In this document: in pieces, positions 15,670 through 22,888 of the stretch
Layout: each line of letters starts with the position of its first letter
How positions within the stretch are numbered: position 1 is the stretch's first letter
Source of the DNA: a virus
Reading direction: 5' to 3' (one strand)
Length of the DNA stretch: 64,000 nucleotides
IMG/VR virus record: IMGVR_UViG_3300015263_000969
Location: 1-64,000 of that record
Notes under the pieces: model-generated
Told to the model about the DNA's origin: nothing
What the model saw: only the letters and a program-made list of their open reading frames with translations
Database searches by the model: none
Translations under genes and position numbers: made by a program

Positions 15670-15681
15670 ATCAGGGCGCGG

Positions 15682-15798
15682 ATGGTCGTCTGCTCGTGGC
15701 AACGCGAGCACCCGGGCGACCGGCGGAAGCCGACCGACGCGCAGCCCTTCGGGTCGGCTCGGAATCGACTCGCGATGCTGCGGCGGGGCTCCAACTAG
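15682..15798 (+). CDS. Possible 38-residue basic peptide
   Basis: A 38-codon frame begins at ATG 15682, just after the candidate promoter at 15641-15669, and fills the 190-bp gap between leftward genes at 15630 and 15823. The product is very basic (RRKPTDAQPFGSARNRLAMLRR). Only position and promoter support it; it could also be a small antisense transcript. Confidence 0.3.
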   Translation: MVVCSWQREHPGDRRKPTDAQPFGSARNRLAMLRRGSN

Positions 15799-15822
15799 AA
15801 CTTGGGGCAGGGCAACCCGTGA

Positions 15823-16761
15823 TCACAGCGCTCCCACCTGCACCTGGAACCTCCGCCCGCCCAGCATCTCCGCCCGGGTCGCGTCCCAGCCATCGCGAAC
15901 CTGAGCAGCGCTCGGCTCCGGCGCGGGCACGAGGCCGCGCGGTCGGTCCGCGGTCGGGTACAGGATGCGCGCCACGGCGAGCCCGGCGGCGCACCCGGCG
16001 ACTTCGAGCCCGGCGTCGGCGAGGATGCCGCCGATCTCGCGCTTCGCTGGGCCCCACGACACCTCACCGTTGGCTGCCGTCCCGGCGATAATCGCGGCCT
16101 CGACGCGGTCCGCGTACTCGTCGGCACGCTGCTCGACGGTAAGCTTCGCGCAGTCGATGACCGCGTCCTTCACCGCCGAGGCGGTGCGCTTGGCGCCGGC
16201 GCAGCTCCAGGCGCCCATCGCGCCCACGGTCAGCGCGGCCCCGGCGAGGATCGCGAGGAGCGACGGGACGGCAGATCCGCGCTCGGCCTGGCGGGTGGCT
16301 GGCGGCAGCGGGCTGCGCGTCACCAGCGCGGCGAACACCGCGACCGCGCCGACCAGCATCCCGCCATTCGGTGTCTGTCCATTTGCCACGAGATCGACGC
16401 ATCCTCCGAGCGCCGTGACGCCGGCCGTGTAGTAGAGGGCGCGCTTGGGATCGACGCGCAGCGCGATCACGAGCAGTCCGAACACGACGAGCACACCGGC
16501 CCCAAGGAACTCCCCGCGGCGCCAGAGCTGGCGGACCTCGTCCACGGTCGGCTCGGCGGCAGGTGGCGCGGACATGATCGCGGGCGCGGGCGTTGCGGAA
16601 TCGCCAGCAGCAGGCACGGCAAGCGCCGACGGATCGGTAGCGCCTGCCGTGTCGGCCCCCGCCGCCGCGGTCAGCGCCAGCACGATAGCGGCCACGGCGA
16701 TCGAGGCCAGGAGGATGCCGCCGGGGTAGCGCGCGGCGTGAACGATGGAGCGGGCGGTCAT
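15823..16761 (-). CDS. Multi-pass membrane protein, holin candidate
   Basis: The 312-residue protein has about five hydrophobic segments: residues 14-34, 85-103, 110-127, 132-147 and 168-186. A short Pro/Ala-rich periplasmic or linker region follows the first, and the C-terminal half is soluble (about 125 residues) and contains several Cys. Location between the endolysin/transglycosylase genes and a TM/coiled-coil protein suggests a holin or lysis regulator, although it is larger than most holins. The start overlaps the stop of the upstream gene. Confidence 0.6.
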   Translation of the reverse strand: MTARSIVHAARYPGGILLASIAVAAIVLALTAAAGADTAGATDPSALAVPAAGDSATPAPAIMSAPPAAEPTVDEVRQLWRRGEFLGAGVLVVFGLLVIALRVDPKRALYYTAGVTALGGCVDLVANGQTPNGGMLVGAVAVFAALVTRSPLPPATRQAERGSAVPSLLAILAGAALTVGAMGAWSCAGAKRTASAVKDAVIDCAKLTVEQRADEYADRVEAAIIAGTAANGEVSWGPAKREIGGILADAGLEVAGCAAGLAVARILYPTADRPRGLVPAPEPSAAQVRDGWDATRAEMLGGRRFQVQVGAL

Positions 16762-17258
16762 GGTGTCGGTCCTTTCGTGTCGGCGGCCGGCGTGCGGCCC
16801 TGGAGTCGGTAGACGATGCTTTGGAGCTCGCGGACGTCGATCCGGAGCTGGCGGACTTCCTCGGCCTGGATTCGGGCGCGCTCTGCCGCTGCCCCGTCGT
16901 CGCGCGCCGCGGACAGCAGCTTGGCCACGAGCGCCAGCAGTGCGCCGAGGCCGGGCACGAGGGCGGCGGCGGCGCGGCGTTTCGCGGATGCCACGGCCGA
17001 CTCGAGTGCGCGCATCCGCTTGTCAGCGCCGGCCGCGACCTCGGCCGCGTCCTCGGCCGCAGCTTGCGCGGCATCAGCGCGCTCGCCCGTGTCGGGGATG
17101 GTCCGGCGCCGGCGACGGCTCACCTCGTCGACCACGCTCACCGGGATCCCGTTCGGGTCCGTATACCGCGGCGCGCTCGGCCGCAGGTCCAGCGTCTCCC
17201 TGTCGAGGGTCAGCGGGGCATGGTTGCCCAGCCGAGGAGTCGGATCGGAGTCTGCCAC
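16758..17258 (-). CDS. Single-TM coiled-coil protein, i-spanin or lysis accessory candidate
   Basis: The 166-residue protein has an N-terminal polar region, a central helix with one hydrophobic span (about residues 98-118, VPGLGALLALVAKLL) and a C-terminal coiled coil (ERARIQAEEVRQLRIDVRELQSIVYRLQG). An inner-membrane anchor plus coiled coil is the layout of an Rz-type i-spanin, but here a long region precedes the membrane span. It directly precedes the holin-like gene. Confidence 0.5.
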   Translation of the reverse strand: MADSDPTPRLGNHAPLTLDRETLDLRPSAPRYTDPNGIPVSVVDEVSRRRRRTIPDTGERADAAQAAAEDAAEVAAGADKRMRALESAVASAKRRAAAALVPGLGALLALVAKLLSAARDDGAAAERARIQAEEVRQLRIDVRELQSIVYRLQGRTPAADTKGPTP

Positions 17259-17313
17259 CGCAGGTTAGACTTGCACGCCTCATCGCGAGGGTCGAATTCT
17301 CGTTCGGGCAAGG

Positions 17314-17532
17314 CTAGCGAGAGCCTGGGCACCACCGCCATCGATCGCCGATGTGCCTCTCGAGCGCGGTCAGGCACCGATCGCGGTCGCCTGCGAGGCG
17401 GTGGATCTCGAGCTGGCGCCTGTACTCGCGCTCGCCGCGCTCGAGCAGTTCCTGCACAGTGCAGCCGGCTGCAACTGCCTTCCTCTCGAGCATGGCCCGT
17501 CGGTAGATGGCGAGACGCTCGGATGCGGTCAT
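17314..17532 (-). CDS. Small helical basic protein
   Basis: The 72-residue Arg/Glu-rich protein is helical, with CTVQELLERGEREYRRQLEIHRL in the middle. ATG at 17532 overlaps the previous stop, so the much longer in-frame extension is rejected. It is the last gene of the leftward operon that begins at 18878. Confidence 0.55.
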   Translation of the reverse strand: MTASERLAIYRRAMLERKAVAAGCTVQELLERGEREYRRQLEIHRLAGDRDRCLTALERHIGDRWRWCPGSR

Positions 17533-17726
17533 CGGCCGTGACCATGCCGGGCGTTCCAGGCGGCGGCACAGCGGGCGCGGGCCTTCGCCCGCGTATCGAA
17601 CGCCGGCGGGATCGCGCGGGAGAGCGCCGTCAGGCACGCCGCGGCTGTGCCATCGTTCCAGTTGCGCGATATCGCAAGAAGCTCGCGGATCTGATCGTCG
17701 GTGATCGTGTCGGCGGTGACCTTCAC
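17529..17726 (-). CDS. TITD-QIREL / ARARCAAAWNARHG family protein (paralog)
   Basis: The 65-residue protein shares the N-terminal TITDDQIRELL and the C-terminal KARARCAAAWNARHG with the product at 3347-3616; the middle differs. GTG at 17726 overlaps the previous stop. The presence of two family members in separately controlled operons suggests a recurring module, but no function is known. Confidence 0.65.
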   Translation of the reverse strand: MKVTADTITDDQIRELLAISRNWNDGTAAACLTALSRAIPPAFDTRAKARARCAAAWNARHGHGR

Positions 17727-17995
17727 GACGCCACCTCGCACATCTCCAGAAGATCCCGTAGCAGGTCGATGCGCTCCGGCCCGCACACGATCGGTCGGTC
17801 CGAGCATGCCTCCCGGAGCATCTTGCGCAGCATCTCGATCTGCGGCTCCGGGAGGTCGCGAAGGCGGCGGATCTGAAGCTCCAGCGCCATCGAGAGCGCA
17901 TCCTCTCTGGTCACGTCAGCCCCGACCATGAGCCTCGTCGGCCGCTCCAGCGTGATTCGGATGCTCTCCAGGACCGCGCCCGACAGGCGTTTCAT
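17723..17995 (-). CDS. Helical hypothetical protein
   Basis: The 90-residue protein is mostly helical (SMALELQIRRLRDLPEPQ) and not recognised. ATG at 17995 overlaps the stop of the upstream gene; the stop overlaps the next GTG. Confidence 0.55.
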   Translation of the reverse strand: MKRLSGAVLESIRITLERPTRLMVGADVTREDALSMALELQIRRLRDLPEPQIEMLRKMLREACSDRPIVCGPERIDLLRDLLEMCEVAS

Positions 17996-18417
17996 GGGGC
18001 AGCCTCCGCAAGCGCAAGAATCCGGGTCGCCACGGTCTTGGCCGACGTGGACTCCATGGCCTTGCGAACCTTCCCGATGAACCATTCGATCGACTCGATC
18101 TGAATGCCGGACCCGGCGGCCTCGAGTACGGAGATCAGCGCCCACTGCTCCACAGATCCCGGATCGACACCGCACTTGGCCGCCACCAACTGCTCCACCG
18201 CGCGAGCATAGACCTCGTGATGGACCAGCACCGACCGCTCTCCGAGCACCCGCTCACGGCGAGCCTGGCGGCGCACGGCATCGTGGATCCTGGCGCGCGT
18301 CCACTTTCCGCGAAGCCGCGATTGCAGCGCGTGATACGCCTCGTGAGCAGCGTCACGAACGTCCGACGCGTCGGATCCGCGAGCGCGAACTGCCGCGATA
18401 ACAGCGCTGGCCTTCAC
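17992..18417 (-). CDS. Helical hypothetical protein
   Basis: The 141-residue protein carries RDAAHEAYHALQSRL and an RIHDAVRRQARRERV helix, then a VEQLVAAKCGV region. Similar short proteins occur in phage accessory regions, but I know of no function. ATG at 18417 overlaps the stop of the zinc-ribbon gene. Second gene of the leftward operon. Confidence 0.6.
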   Translation of the reverse strand: MKASAVIAAVRARGSDASDVRDAAHEAYHALQSRLRGKWTRARIHDAVRRQARRERVLGERSVLVHHEVYARAVEQLVAAKCGVDPGSVEQWALISVLEAAGSGIQIESIEWFIGKVRKAMESTSAKTVATRILALAEAAP

Positions 18418-18878
18418 AGCACCACCTCCGCCCCGCGCAGCCTGACCATCGCCGCGTCGAGACGCCGCTGCAACTCACTCGCGCGGCGCCGCTCGTAGTC
18501 GAGCATGCCCTGGAGGCACTGCGCACGCGCCTCGGCATCGCTCGGGTGTGACGGGACGATCGGTGCCGGCGGCTCCGTGTCGTACACGATGTGCACGGGG
18601 AGCAGTTCGGCCGGCAGGATCGGAGCGCCGGGGTGGTCCTCGCAGCCGTCAGCATCGTAGGCGATCTCGGAGCCGCAGACCTGACAGAGATCGACGTGGC
18701 GGGTCTCGATCCCGGCCTGCCCGAGGCACGTCTCGCAGGTCACCCGGGCGAGGTCTCCGGTCGCCCCACCGGAGCGAGTCTGCACCTGGTGCTCGGAGAC
18801 ACCGCACATGTGGAGGCCATCGGCGGTGAGGTGGTGCACGGCGGAGCGGCTGGTTCGGCTGTGGGTCCGTCGGGTCAT
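18414..18878 (-). CDS. Zinc-ribbon protein, paralog of the 29.2-kb gene; leaderless
   Basis: The 154-residue protein has CETC near residue 48 and CQVCGSEIAYDADGCEDHPGAP near 65, then a C-terminal coiled coil (DYERRRASELQRRLDAAMVRL). The zinc segment and the LPAEL that follows closely match the product at 29222-29575. ATG at 18878 is chosen over the in-frame ATG at 18893 because the promoter at 18885-18912 would otherwise lie inside the gene; its predicted transcription start is exactly 18878. Confidence 0.65.
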   Translation of the reverse strand: MTRRTHSRTSRSAVHHLTADGLHMCGVSEHQVQTRSGGATGDLARVTCETCLGQAGIETRHVDLCQVCGSEIAYDADGCEDHPGAPILPAELLPVHIVYDTEPPAPIVPSHPSDAEARAQCLQGMLDYERRRASELQRRLDAAMVRLRGAEVVL

Positions 18879-18884
18879 GGGCTC

Positions 18885-18921
18885 ATTATGCATCGGATGA
18901 CGAACTTGTCAAACGTCCGAT
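18885..18921 (-). promoter_or_regulatory. Leftward promoter with class III operator
   Basis: On the minus strand TTGACA (18912-18907), 16 bp, CATAAT (18890-18885), then six bases to ATG 18878. ATCGGA (18892-18897) and TCCGAT (18916-18921) form an inverted repeat with 18 bp between, centred on the -35 box. Confidence 0.7.
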
Positions 18922-18955
18922 CGAACAATCCTGCAAGTGCGCATGACGACGATGG

Positions 18956-18984
18956 TTGACAGGCTGGCGGACGATGTGTATGGT
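18956..18984 (+). promoter_or_regulatory. Rightward promoter, divergent partner
   Basis: TTGACA (18956-18961), 17 bp, TATGGT (18979-18984), then seven bases to ATG 18992. GACGATG is repeated at 18948-18954 and 18970-18976, on either side of the -35 box. Confidence 0.7.
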
Positions 18985-18991
18985 TGGCAGG

Positions 18992-19180
18992 ATGCGAAGG
19001 ATTCCACCACTCTTCTTCTGCCCCGTCTGCGAACCGGGTGCCTTCATGCATATCGGTACCGCCATCCCGAAGGTGTGCTCGTCATGTCGGCATGACATGC
19101 AGCACGCGAAGACCGGCGCGGATCGAGATCATCTGCCGGCGTTCGCGCGTAGGCACCGCGTGGCTACGGAGCGACCGTGA
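18992..19180 (+). CDS. Small zinc-ribbon protein, leaderless
   Basis: The 62-residue protein has CPVC near residue 10 and CSSC near 29, a likely zinc ribbon with a basic tail. ATG at 18992 is the predicted transcription start of the promoter at 18956-18984; a longer in-frame reading would start inside the -35 box. First gene of the rightward accessory operon that runs to 22884. Confidence 0.65.
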   Translation: MRRIPPLFFCPVCEPGAFMHIGTAIPKVCSSCRHDMQHAKTGADRDHLPAFARRHRVATERP

Positions 19181-19425
19181 AGATCAACGCCTGGGTCACG
19201 AAGTACGCCCTGACCAAGGGCGTGTGTGAGGTTGAGGTCGAGCTGCGCGGTGGCTACGCATACTCGACCTGCCGATTCAGGACGCAGTTTCGGCCGGAAC
19301 ACTGGTACCGCTTGAGAGCGAACGCTCAGGCCAAGGCCGAGGATATGCGGATCGCGAAGATCGCGAGTCTGCGGAAGCAGATCGCCAAGCTGGAGAAGCT
19401 GCGGTTTGATGGGAGGCGGCCGTGA
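19177..19425 (+). CDS. Small basic hypothetical protein
   Basis: The 82-residue protein has an N-terminal beta-rich half and a C-terminal helix (RIAKIASLRKQIAKLEKLRF). GTG at 19177 overlaps the previous stop. Not recognised; the helix could be a dimerising coiled coil. Confidence 0.6.
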   Translation: MKINAWVTKYALTKGVCEVEVELRGGYAYSTCRFRTQFRPEHWYRLRANAQAKAEDMRIAKIASLRKQIAKLEKLRFDGRRP

Positions 19426-19646
19426 AGATCTATACGCTCTGGCACGAGCCCATCGAGCCCGGAGGACTCCCATGGATCGTGGACGCGGTCGACCAGTCCA
19501 TTGTCGACGAGAACAACGGGTTCCCCGAAAACTACGCCGACCTTCGCGCCCGCTCGTACCACCGCGAGATCATCATCGAGGTTCCGGGTCGCGCCATCCT
19601 GGCGGCATTCGAGTCGCCGCAGATCAAGGGGACGGTGAAGCCATGA
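19422..19646 (+). CDS. Small hypothetical protein
   Basis: The 74-residue protein is mixed alpha/beta with several Trp/Tyr. GTG at 19422 overlaps the previous stop. The stop overlaps the next ATG. No family recognised. Confidence 0.55.
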   Translation: MKIYTLWHEPIEPGGLPWIVDAVDQSIVDENNGFPENYADLRARSYHREIIIEVPGRAILAAFESPQIKGTVKP

Positions 19647-19999
19647 GCGACGACCTTGCACGCAAGCTGCACGACGAGTTCATCGAGGCACCGGCAGACG
19701 CATGGGAGCGCGCGAATCCTGCGACTGTTGCGCGCTGGGAGCGCGTCGCCGAACTGGCGCGCGAGGTCACGTCGCAGACCACGCTGCACAACCTCGAGAT
19801 GCTGATCCGTGTAAGCGAGACGGATCCGGAGGCTGCCCCGTTCCTGCCTGGCCTGAAAATGCTGGCAGAGAGCTGGCGTCGGGCGCGCGCGTATCCGAAG
19901 GCTCTCAGCTATGCCGAGGCGCGTCGGGCGCGCGCGTATCCGAAGGCTCTCAGCTATGCCGAGGCGCGTCGGGCGCGCGCACAGAAAGGAAGGCGATGA
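19643..19999 (+). CDS. Helical protein with internal 15-residue tandem repeat
   Basis: The 118-residue protein is helical. Its C-terminus contains RRARAYPKALSYAEA twice in tandem plus the first five residues of a third copy, from a 45-bp tandem duplication (19876-19965) with identical units. ATG at 19643 overlaps the previous stop. The identical copies indicate a recent duplication; function unknown. Confidence 0.6.
   Translation: MSDDLARKLHDEFIEAPADAWERANPATVARWERVAELAREVTSQTTLHNLEMLIRVSETDPEAAPFLPGLKMLAESWRRARAYPKALSYAEARRARAYPKALSYAEARRARAQKGRR
19876..19979 (+). repeat. 45-bp tandem duplication
   Basis: Two identical 45-bp units (19876-19920 and 19921-19965) and a partial third (19966-19979) lie inside the gene above, keeping frame. 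Confidence 0.9.
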
Positions 20000-20316
20000 T
20001 CGACGCGAATCGATACCGCGTGTGGTGCCTCTCCTGGGAGGATACCGAGGAAGACGGCTGCGACGTGGTCGAGCGATGGATCGACGGCGCGCCGCTGCCA
20101 CGGGACACGATCGCGGCGACCTACAGCATCGACGCCGAGGACGCGGCCGAGCTATATGCCGAGTATGCTCACAACAACCGCGACGGCTGGGAGTGCACGT
20201 GGCCGCTGCGGTTTCGCGTGCGCAAGCCGGACGGCACCACCGAGGACTTCCGGGTCGAGCGAGACTACGACCCGACGTTCGCGGCGCGAGCGGTCACAAA
20301 GGAGGCGAAGCCATGA
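19996..20316 (+). CDS. Hypothetical protein
   Basis: The 106-residue acidic protein begins with YRVWCLSWEDTEEDG, which resembles the start of the product at 22669-22884 (WWLSWEQDGDDG). ATG at 19996 follows AAAGGAAGG. Likely mixed alpha/beta; function unknown. Confidence 0.6.
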   Translation: MIDANRYRVWCLSWEDTEEDGCDVVERWIDGAPLPRDTIAATYSIDAEDAAELYAEYAHNNRDGWECTWPLRFRVRKPDGTTEDFRVERDYDPTFAARAVTKEAKP

Positions 20317-20573
20317 ACCCCGTCGAAGCCATCATCAAGCTCGGCGCCCAGCTTGACGAAGAGCGCAACGCGGCGAGCGACCTGTGGACATGGCTGCCGT
20401 CGTATAAGGTAGCGGAGCGCTACCACGGTGACTACGCAACGGAGTTCATGCCGTCGGTCTCTGACGTGATGCGCGAGGCTGCGGCATGGTTCGCCGCGCG
20501 CCAGTACCCCGCCACCGACCGGGAGCGCGGCATGTTCGAGACGTGCCCATGCGGCGAGGAGCACGATCAATGA
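20313..20573 (+). CDS. Small hypothetical protein
   Basis: The 86-residue protein ends with a CPCG pair next to the C-terminus and has an amphipathic helix (MREAAAWFAAR). ATG at 20313 follows AAAGGAGG, a strong ribosome site, and overlaps the previous stop. Confidence 0.6.
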   Translation: MNPVEAIIKLGAQLDEERNAASDLWTWLPSYKVAERYHGDYATEFMPSVSDVMREAAAWFAARQYPATDRERGMFETCPCGEEHDQ

Positions 20574-21298
20574 ACTATCAACTCCCGAAATGGCCACAGA
20601 TGTTCACCTCTGGTGCACGTGTCACCATGGATCAGGCGTGCGAGATCATCCGGCGAACCGACTCGTTCTTTCGTGGCTATGGCGGCAACGATGTCGCGTT
20701 CGACGAACGCCTCGGGGCTCGCCTGCGGATGCCGCATCGGTTTCGCTGGGACGGCTCCATGGATTCGGACGTCCATGGGCAATGGGAGCGCTCCCGAGCG
20801 TGGGAGCGCCGATGGGGTCTCATTGAGACGTCGTACGTTAGCAACGACTGGATCAGTTGCTGCTTCATCTTCGGTGCGCACGGATGGTGCCACCCAGACG
20901 GTGTCATCGCCTACGTTGACAACGTCGGTAAGTGGCCGACGATTGATGAAATCGCGCAGGACTGGACAGCCGTCGCCGTCGAGTTTCCCTTCCTGGACCT
21001 CGCCGCGACCTTAATGTCCGGCGAGGCGTGCGAGGACGGAACTGCGCCCGTGGCGACCATTCTCGTGTGTGACGGATACGTCGAGGTCGTCGACGGCGAC
21101 ATGCGGCATCACGATCGGTTCCCGTCGGTCTCCATCGATAGAGGGATGGAATCATACGCTATAACTGGACGCAGCGAGCACGGACCGATTCCCGAGACGT
21201 GGTACGCGGCATGGGAGAGTTTGGCTGCGGAGAAGCTCGAGGCGGCGGACCGACTGCGCAAGTTCTCGCAGGCGATCAGCGGGGAGCGTGAGTCGTGA
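20570..21298 (+). CDS. Hypothetical protein
   Basis: The 242-residue aromatic-rich, acidic protein is not recognised. Composition (more Ile, Phe and Asn than its neighbours) is a little different from the rest of the operon, possibly reflecting separate acquisition. ATG at 20570 follows GAGGAG. The stop overlaps the next GTG. Confidence 0.6.
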   Translation: MNYQLPKWPQMFTSGARVTMDQACEIIRRTDSFFRGYGGNDVAFDERLGARLRMPHRFRWDGSMDSDVHGQWERSRAWERRWGLIETSYVSNDWISCCFIFGAHGWCHPDGVIAYVDNVGKWPTIDEIAQDWTAVAVEFPFLDLAATLMSGEACEDGTAPVATILVCDGYVEVVDGDMRHHDRFPSVSIDRGMESYAITGRSEHGPIPETWYAAWESLAAEKLEAADRLRKFSQAISGERES

Positions 21299-21468
21299 GC
21301 CGCACCATCCACGAGCTGCGCTGCGCTGCTTGGTGGGGAAGGTGGGCGCGGATGTTTCACCTCGACAACCGAGATCTTCGTCGCGTGACGCGTCGAAGGA
21401 AGGATGCGGACGACCGCCGGTTACTGCGCGACGACTTGCTGCGCGCTACGGAGGACAGGGACCAATGA
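21295..21468 (+). CDS. Small very basic protein
   Basis: The 57-residue, Arg-rich helical protein is not in a long frame but is bracketed by four-base overlaps: GTG at 21295 with the previous stop, TGA at 21466 with the next ATG. Nucleic-acid binding is plausible from charge alone. Confidence 0.45.
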   Translation: MSRTIHELRCAAWWGRWARMFHLDNRDLRRVTRRRKDADDRRLLRDDLLRATEDRDQ

Positions 21469-21830
21469 AGCTCTACAACGCACCCGTCGCCCCCAATAGC
21501 TGGATCGGAGAGGACGAGCACGGCATGCTCATGGTTTGGCCACGTGAGGCTAACGGATGGGCACGGCGTACCACGTGGCTCGGCGGCAGGCGCCACCTCA
21601 CCGAGGTCGAGCCGGCGCTCGCCCGTGGAACCCGCTGGCCCGGGGCAGGACGCTCGCGCAGGCCGCGCGCTGCATCCGGCGAGGCGAGCCACGAACGGAT
21701 CACGCTGCGGGCCACCGCCGGCGAGCGCGCGGCGTGGGAGCAGGCGGCGAAGGCATGCGAGGCTGGGCTCACGGTGTGGGCGCGGGACGTGCTGAACGCC
21801 GAGGTCGCCGGGAAGCGGGGCGGACGATGA
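21465..21830 (+). CDS. Protein with RHH-like C-terminal segment
   Basis: The 121-residue protein has a short Trp-rich N-terminal half, a basic linker and a C-terminal ITLRATAGERAAWEQAAKACEAGLTVWARDVLNAEV. That is a strand-helix-helix pattern related to the C-termini of the products at 7713 and 29585. DNA binding is plausible. Confidence 0.55.
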   Translation: MKLYNAPVAPNSWIGEDEHGMLMVWPREANGWARRTTWLGGRRHLTEVEPALARGTRWPGAGRSRRPRAASGEASHERITLRATAGERAAWEQAAKACEAGLTVWARDVLNAEVAGKRGGR

Positions 21831-21919
21831 CCGCGACACAGGTCCTGGCTGGCTTTCTGTGGTCCGCGATCTGCTCGACGAGGGATGGAACGACCTCGCC
21901 GACGCCTTGCGGTTCCTGA
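21827..21919 (+). CDS. Possible 30-residue peptide
   Basis: ATG at 21827 overlaps the previous stop and gives a 30-codon frame. It covers the short gap before the next ATG at 21933. Support is only the overlap. Confidence 0.25.
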   Translation: MTATQVLAGFLWSAICSTRDGTTSPTPCGS

Positions 21920-21932
21920 CCACGGGGCGGAC

Positions 21933-22259
21933 ATGACCGCTCGCCCCGTCACGCTTCGCCCGGGATACGCCCCGCTGCTATCCGGCTCGTCGCACCCGAT
22001 CGTGCACGTCATCGACGCGGCGGGCGCCGAGCTGGCCACCGTGTGTGGCTACTCGTGGTGCGACGGATCTTGCGGCTTCCCCGTCGCTGTCATGCCCGGT
22101 CCGCGCGCTGGCGAGGAGCTGCGGATGTACGGGATCATGGTCGCGTGCGGCGAGGTCATGCAGCGCTGGCGCGACGGCCTCGGCGAGCGCTGGTCCGGCG
22201 AGCGCTGGGAGATCCCGGAGGCGCTGCGCGAGTATCTGATGAGGAGGATCTGGCTATGA
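21933..22259 (+). CDS. Hypothetical protein
   Basis: The 108-residue protein has a beta-rich N-terminal half with CGYSWCDGSCGF, a possible metal or disulfide cluster, and a helical C-terminus. ATG at 21933 is the first start after the previous stop in a proper position. Not recognised. Confidence 0.55.
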   Translation: MTARPVTLRPGYAPLLSGSSHPIVHVIDAAGAELATVCGYSWCDGSCGFPVAVMPGPRAGEELRMYGIMVACGEVMQRWRDGLGERWSGERWEIPEALREYLMRRIWL

Positions 22260-22669
22260 ACGACGAGCACGACAACTTTGCTGTCGGAGATCGCGTGATG
22301 TGCCCGCAGGGGTTCGCCGACCCGATCAGCGGCACCGTCACGAAGGTCACGCCGGCCACCGTCACGGTGCAGATGGAGGACGGACGATCCGAGCGGTTCC
22401 GCCGGCGGAAATGGGGCCGCGCGTTCGAGTGTCGCAAGGTGACGGAAGCCGACCTCGCGCGTGAGGCATGGATCCGCGCTCTGGAGGAGTGGGAGAAGAT
22501 GCGCCCGCCGATGAGACGGATCGGGCTGTCGAAGTGGTACCGTCACGGCGACTACAGGATGTCGCTCGCGGGTGACGGATCGATGGGGTCGGACGTGCTC
22601 GATCAGATCATCGAGGAGGTCACCGCATTGCGCGAATGGCTGAGCAAGCGGCCAGAGGAGCCGAAGTGA
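22256..22669 (+). CDS. SH3/KOW-like hypothetical protein
   Basis: The 137-residue protein begins with VGDRVMCPQGFADPISGTVTKVTPATVTVQM, a pattern typical of small SH3/KOW-like beta barrels, followed by a helical part. ATG at 22256 has GAGGAGG about ten bases upstream. Function unknown. Confidence 0.6.
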   Translation: MNDEHDNFAVGDRVMCPQGFADPISGTVTKVTPATVTVQMEDGRSERFRRRKWGRAFECRKVTEADLAREAWIRALEEWEKMRPPMRRIGLSKWYRHGDYRMSLAGDGSMGSDVLDQIIEEVTALREWLSKRPEEPK

Positions 22670-22884
22670 TGCTCTGGTGGCTATCCTGGGAGCAGGACGG
22701 CGATGACGGCAGACCGATGGAATGGCCACCGCCGGAATCCGTGCTTGCGTTCTGGGAGACCGGCATTGGCGCCGGATTCGTCTCGGTAGTTGCTCTCGTT
22801 CGAGCCGAATCTACAAAGGAAGCCGCCGAAGCAATCCGCCGCGCGTGCCCCATGCAGTGCTCAATGCTGTGCTCGTTCCCTTGA
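22669..22884 (+). CDS. Small hypothetical protein
   Basis: The 71-residue protein starts MLWWLSWEQDGDD, similar to the product at 19996, then has a helix with VSVVALVRAESTKEAAEAIRRA. ATG at 22669 overlaps the previous stop by one base. It ends four bases before the convergent end of the tail-tip gene, closing the rightward operon. Confidence 0.55.
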   Translation: MLWWLSWEQDGDDGRPMEWPPPESVLAFWETGIGAGFVSVVALVRAESTKEAAEAIRRACPMQCSMLCSFP

Positions 22885-22888
22885 TCTG

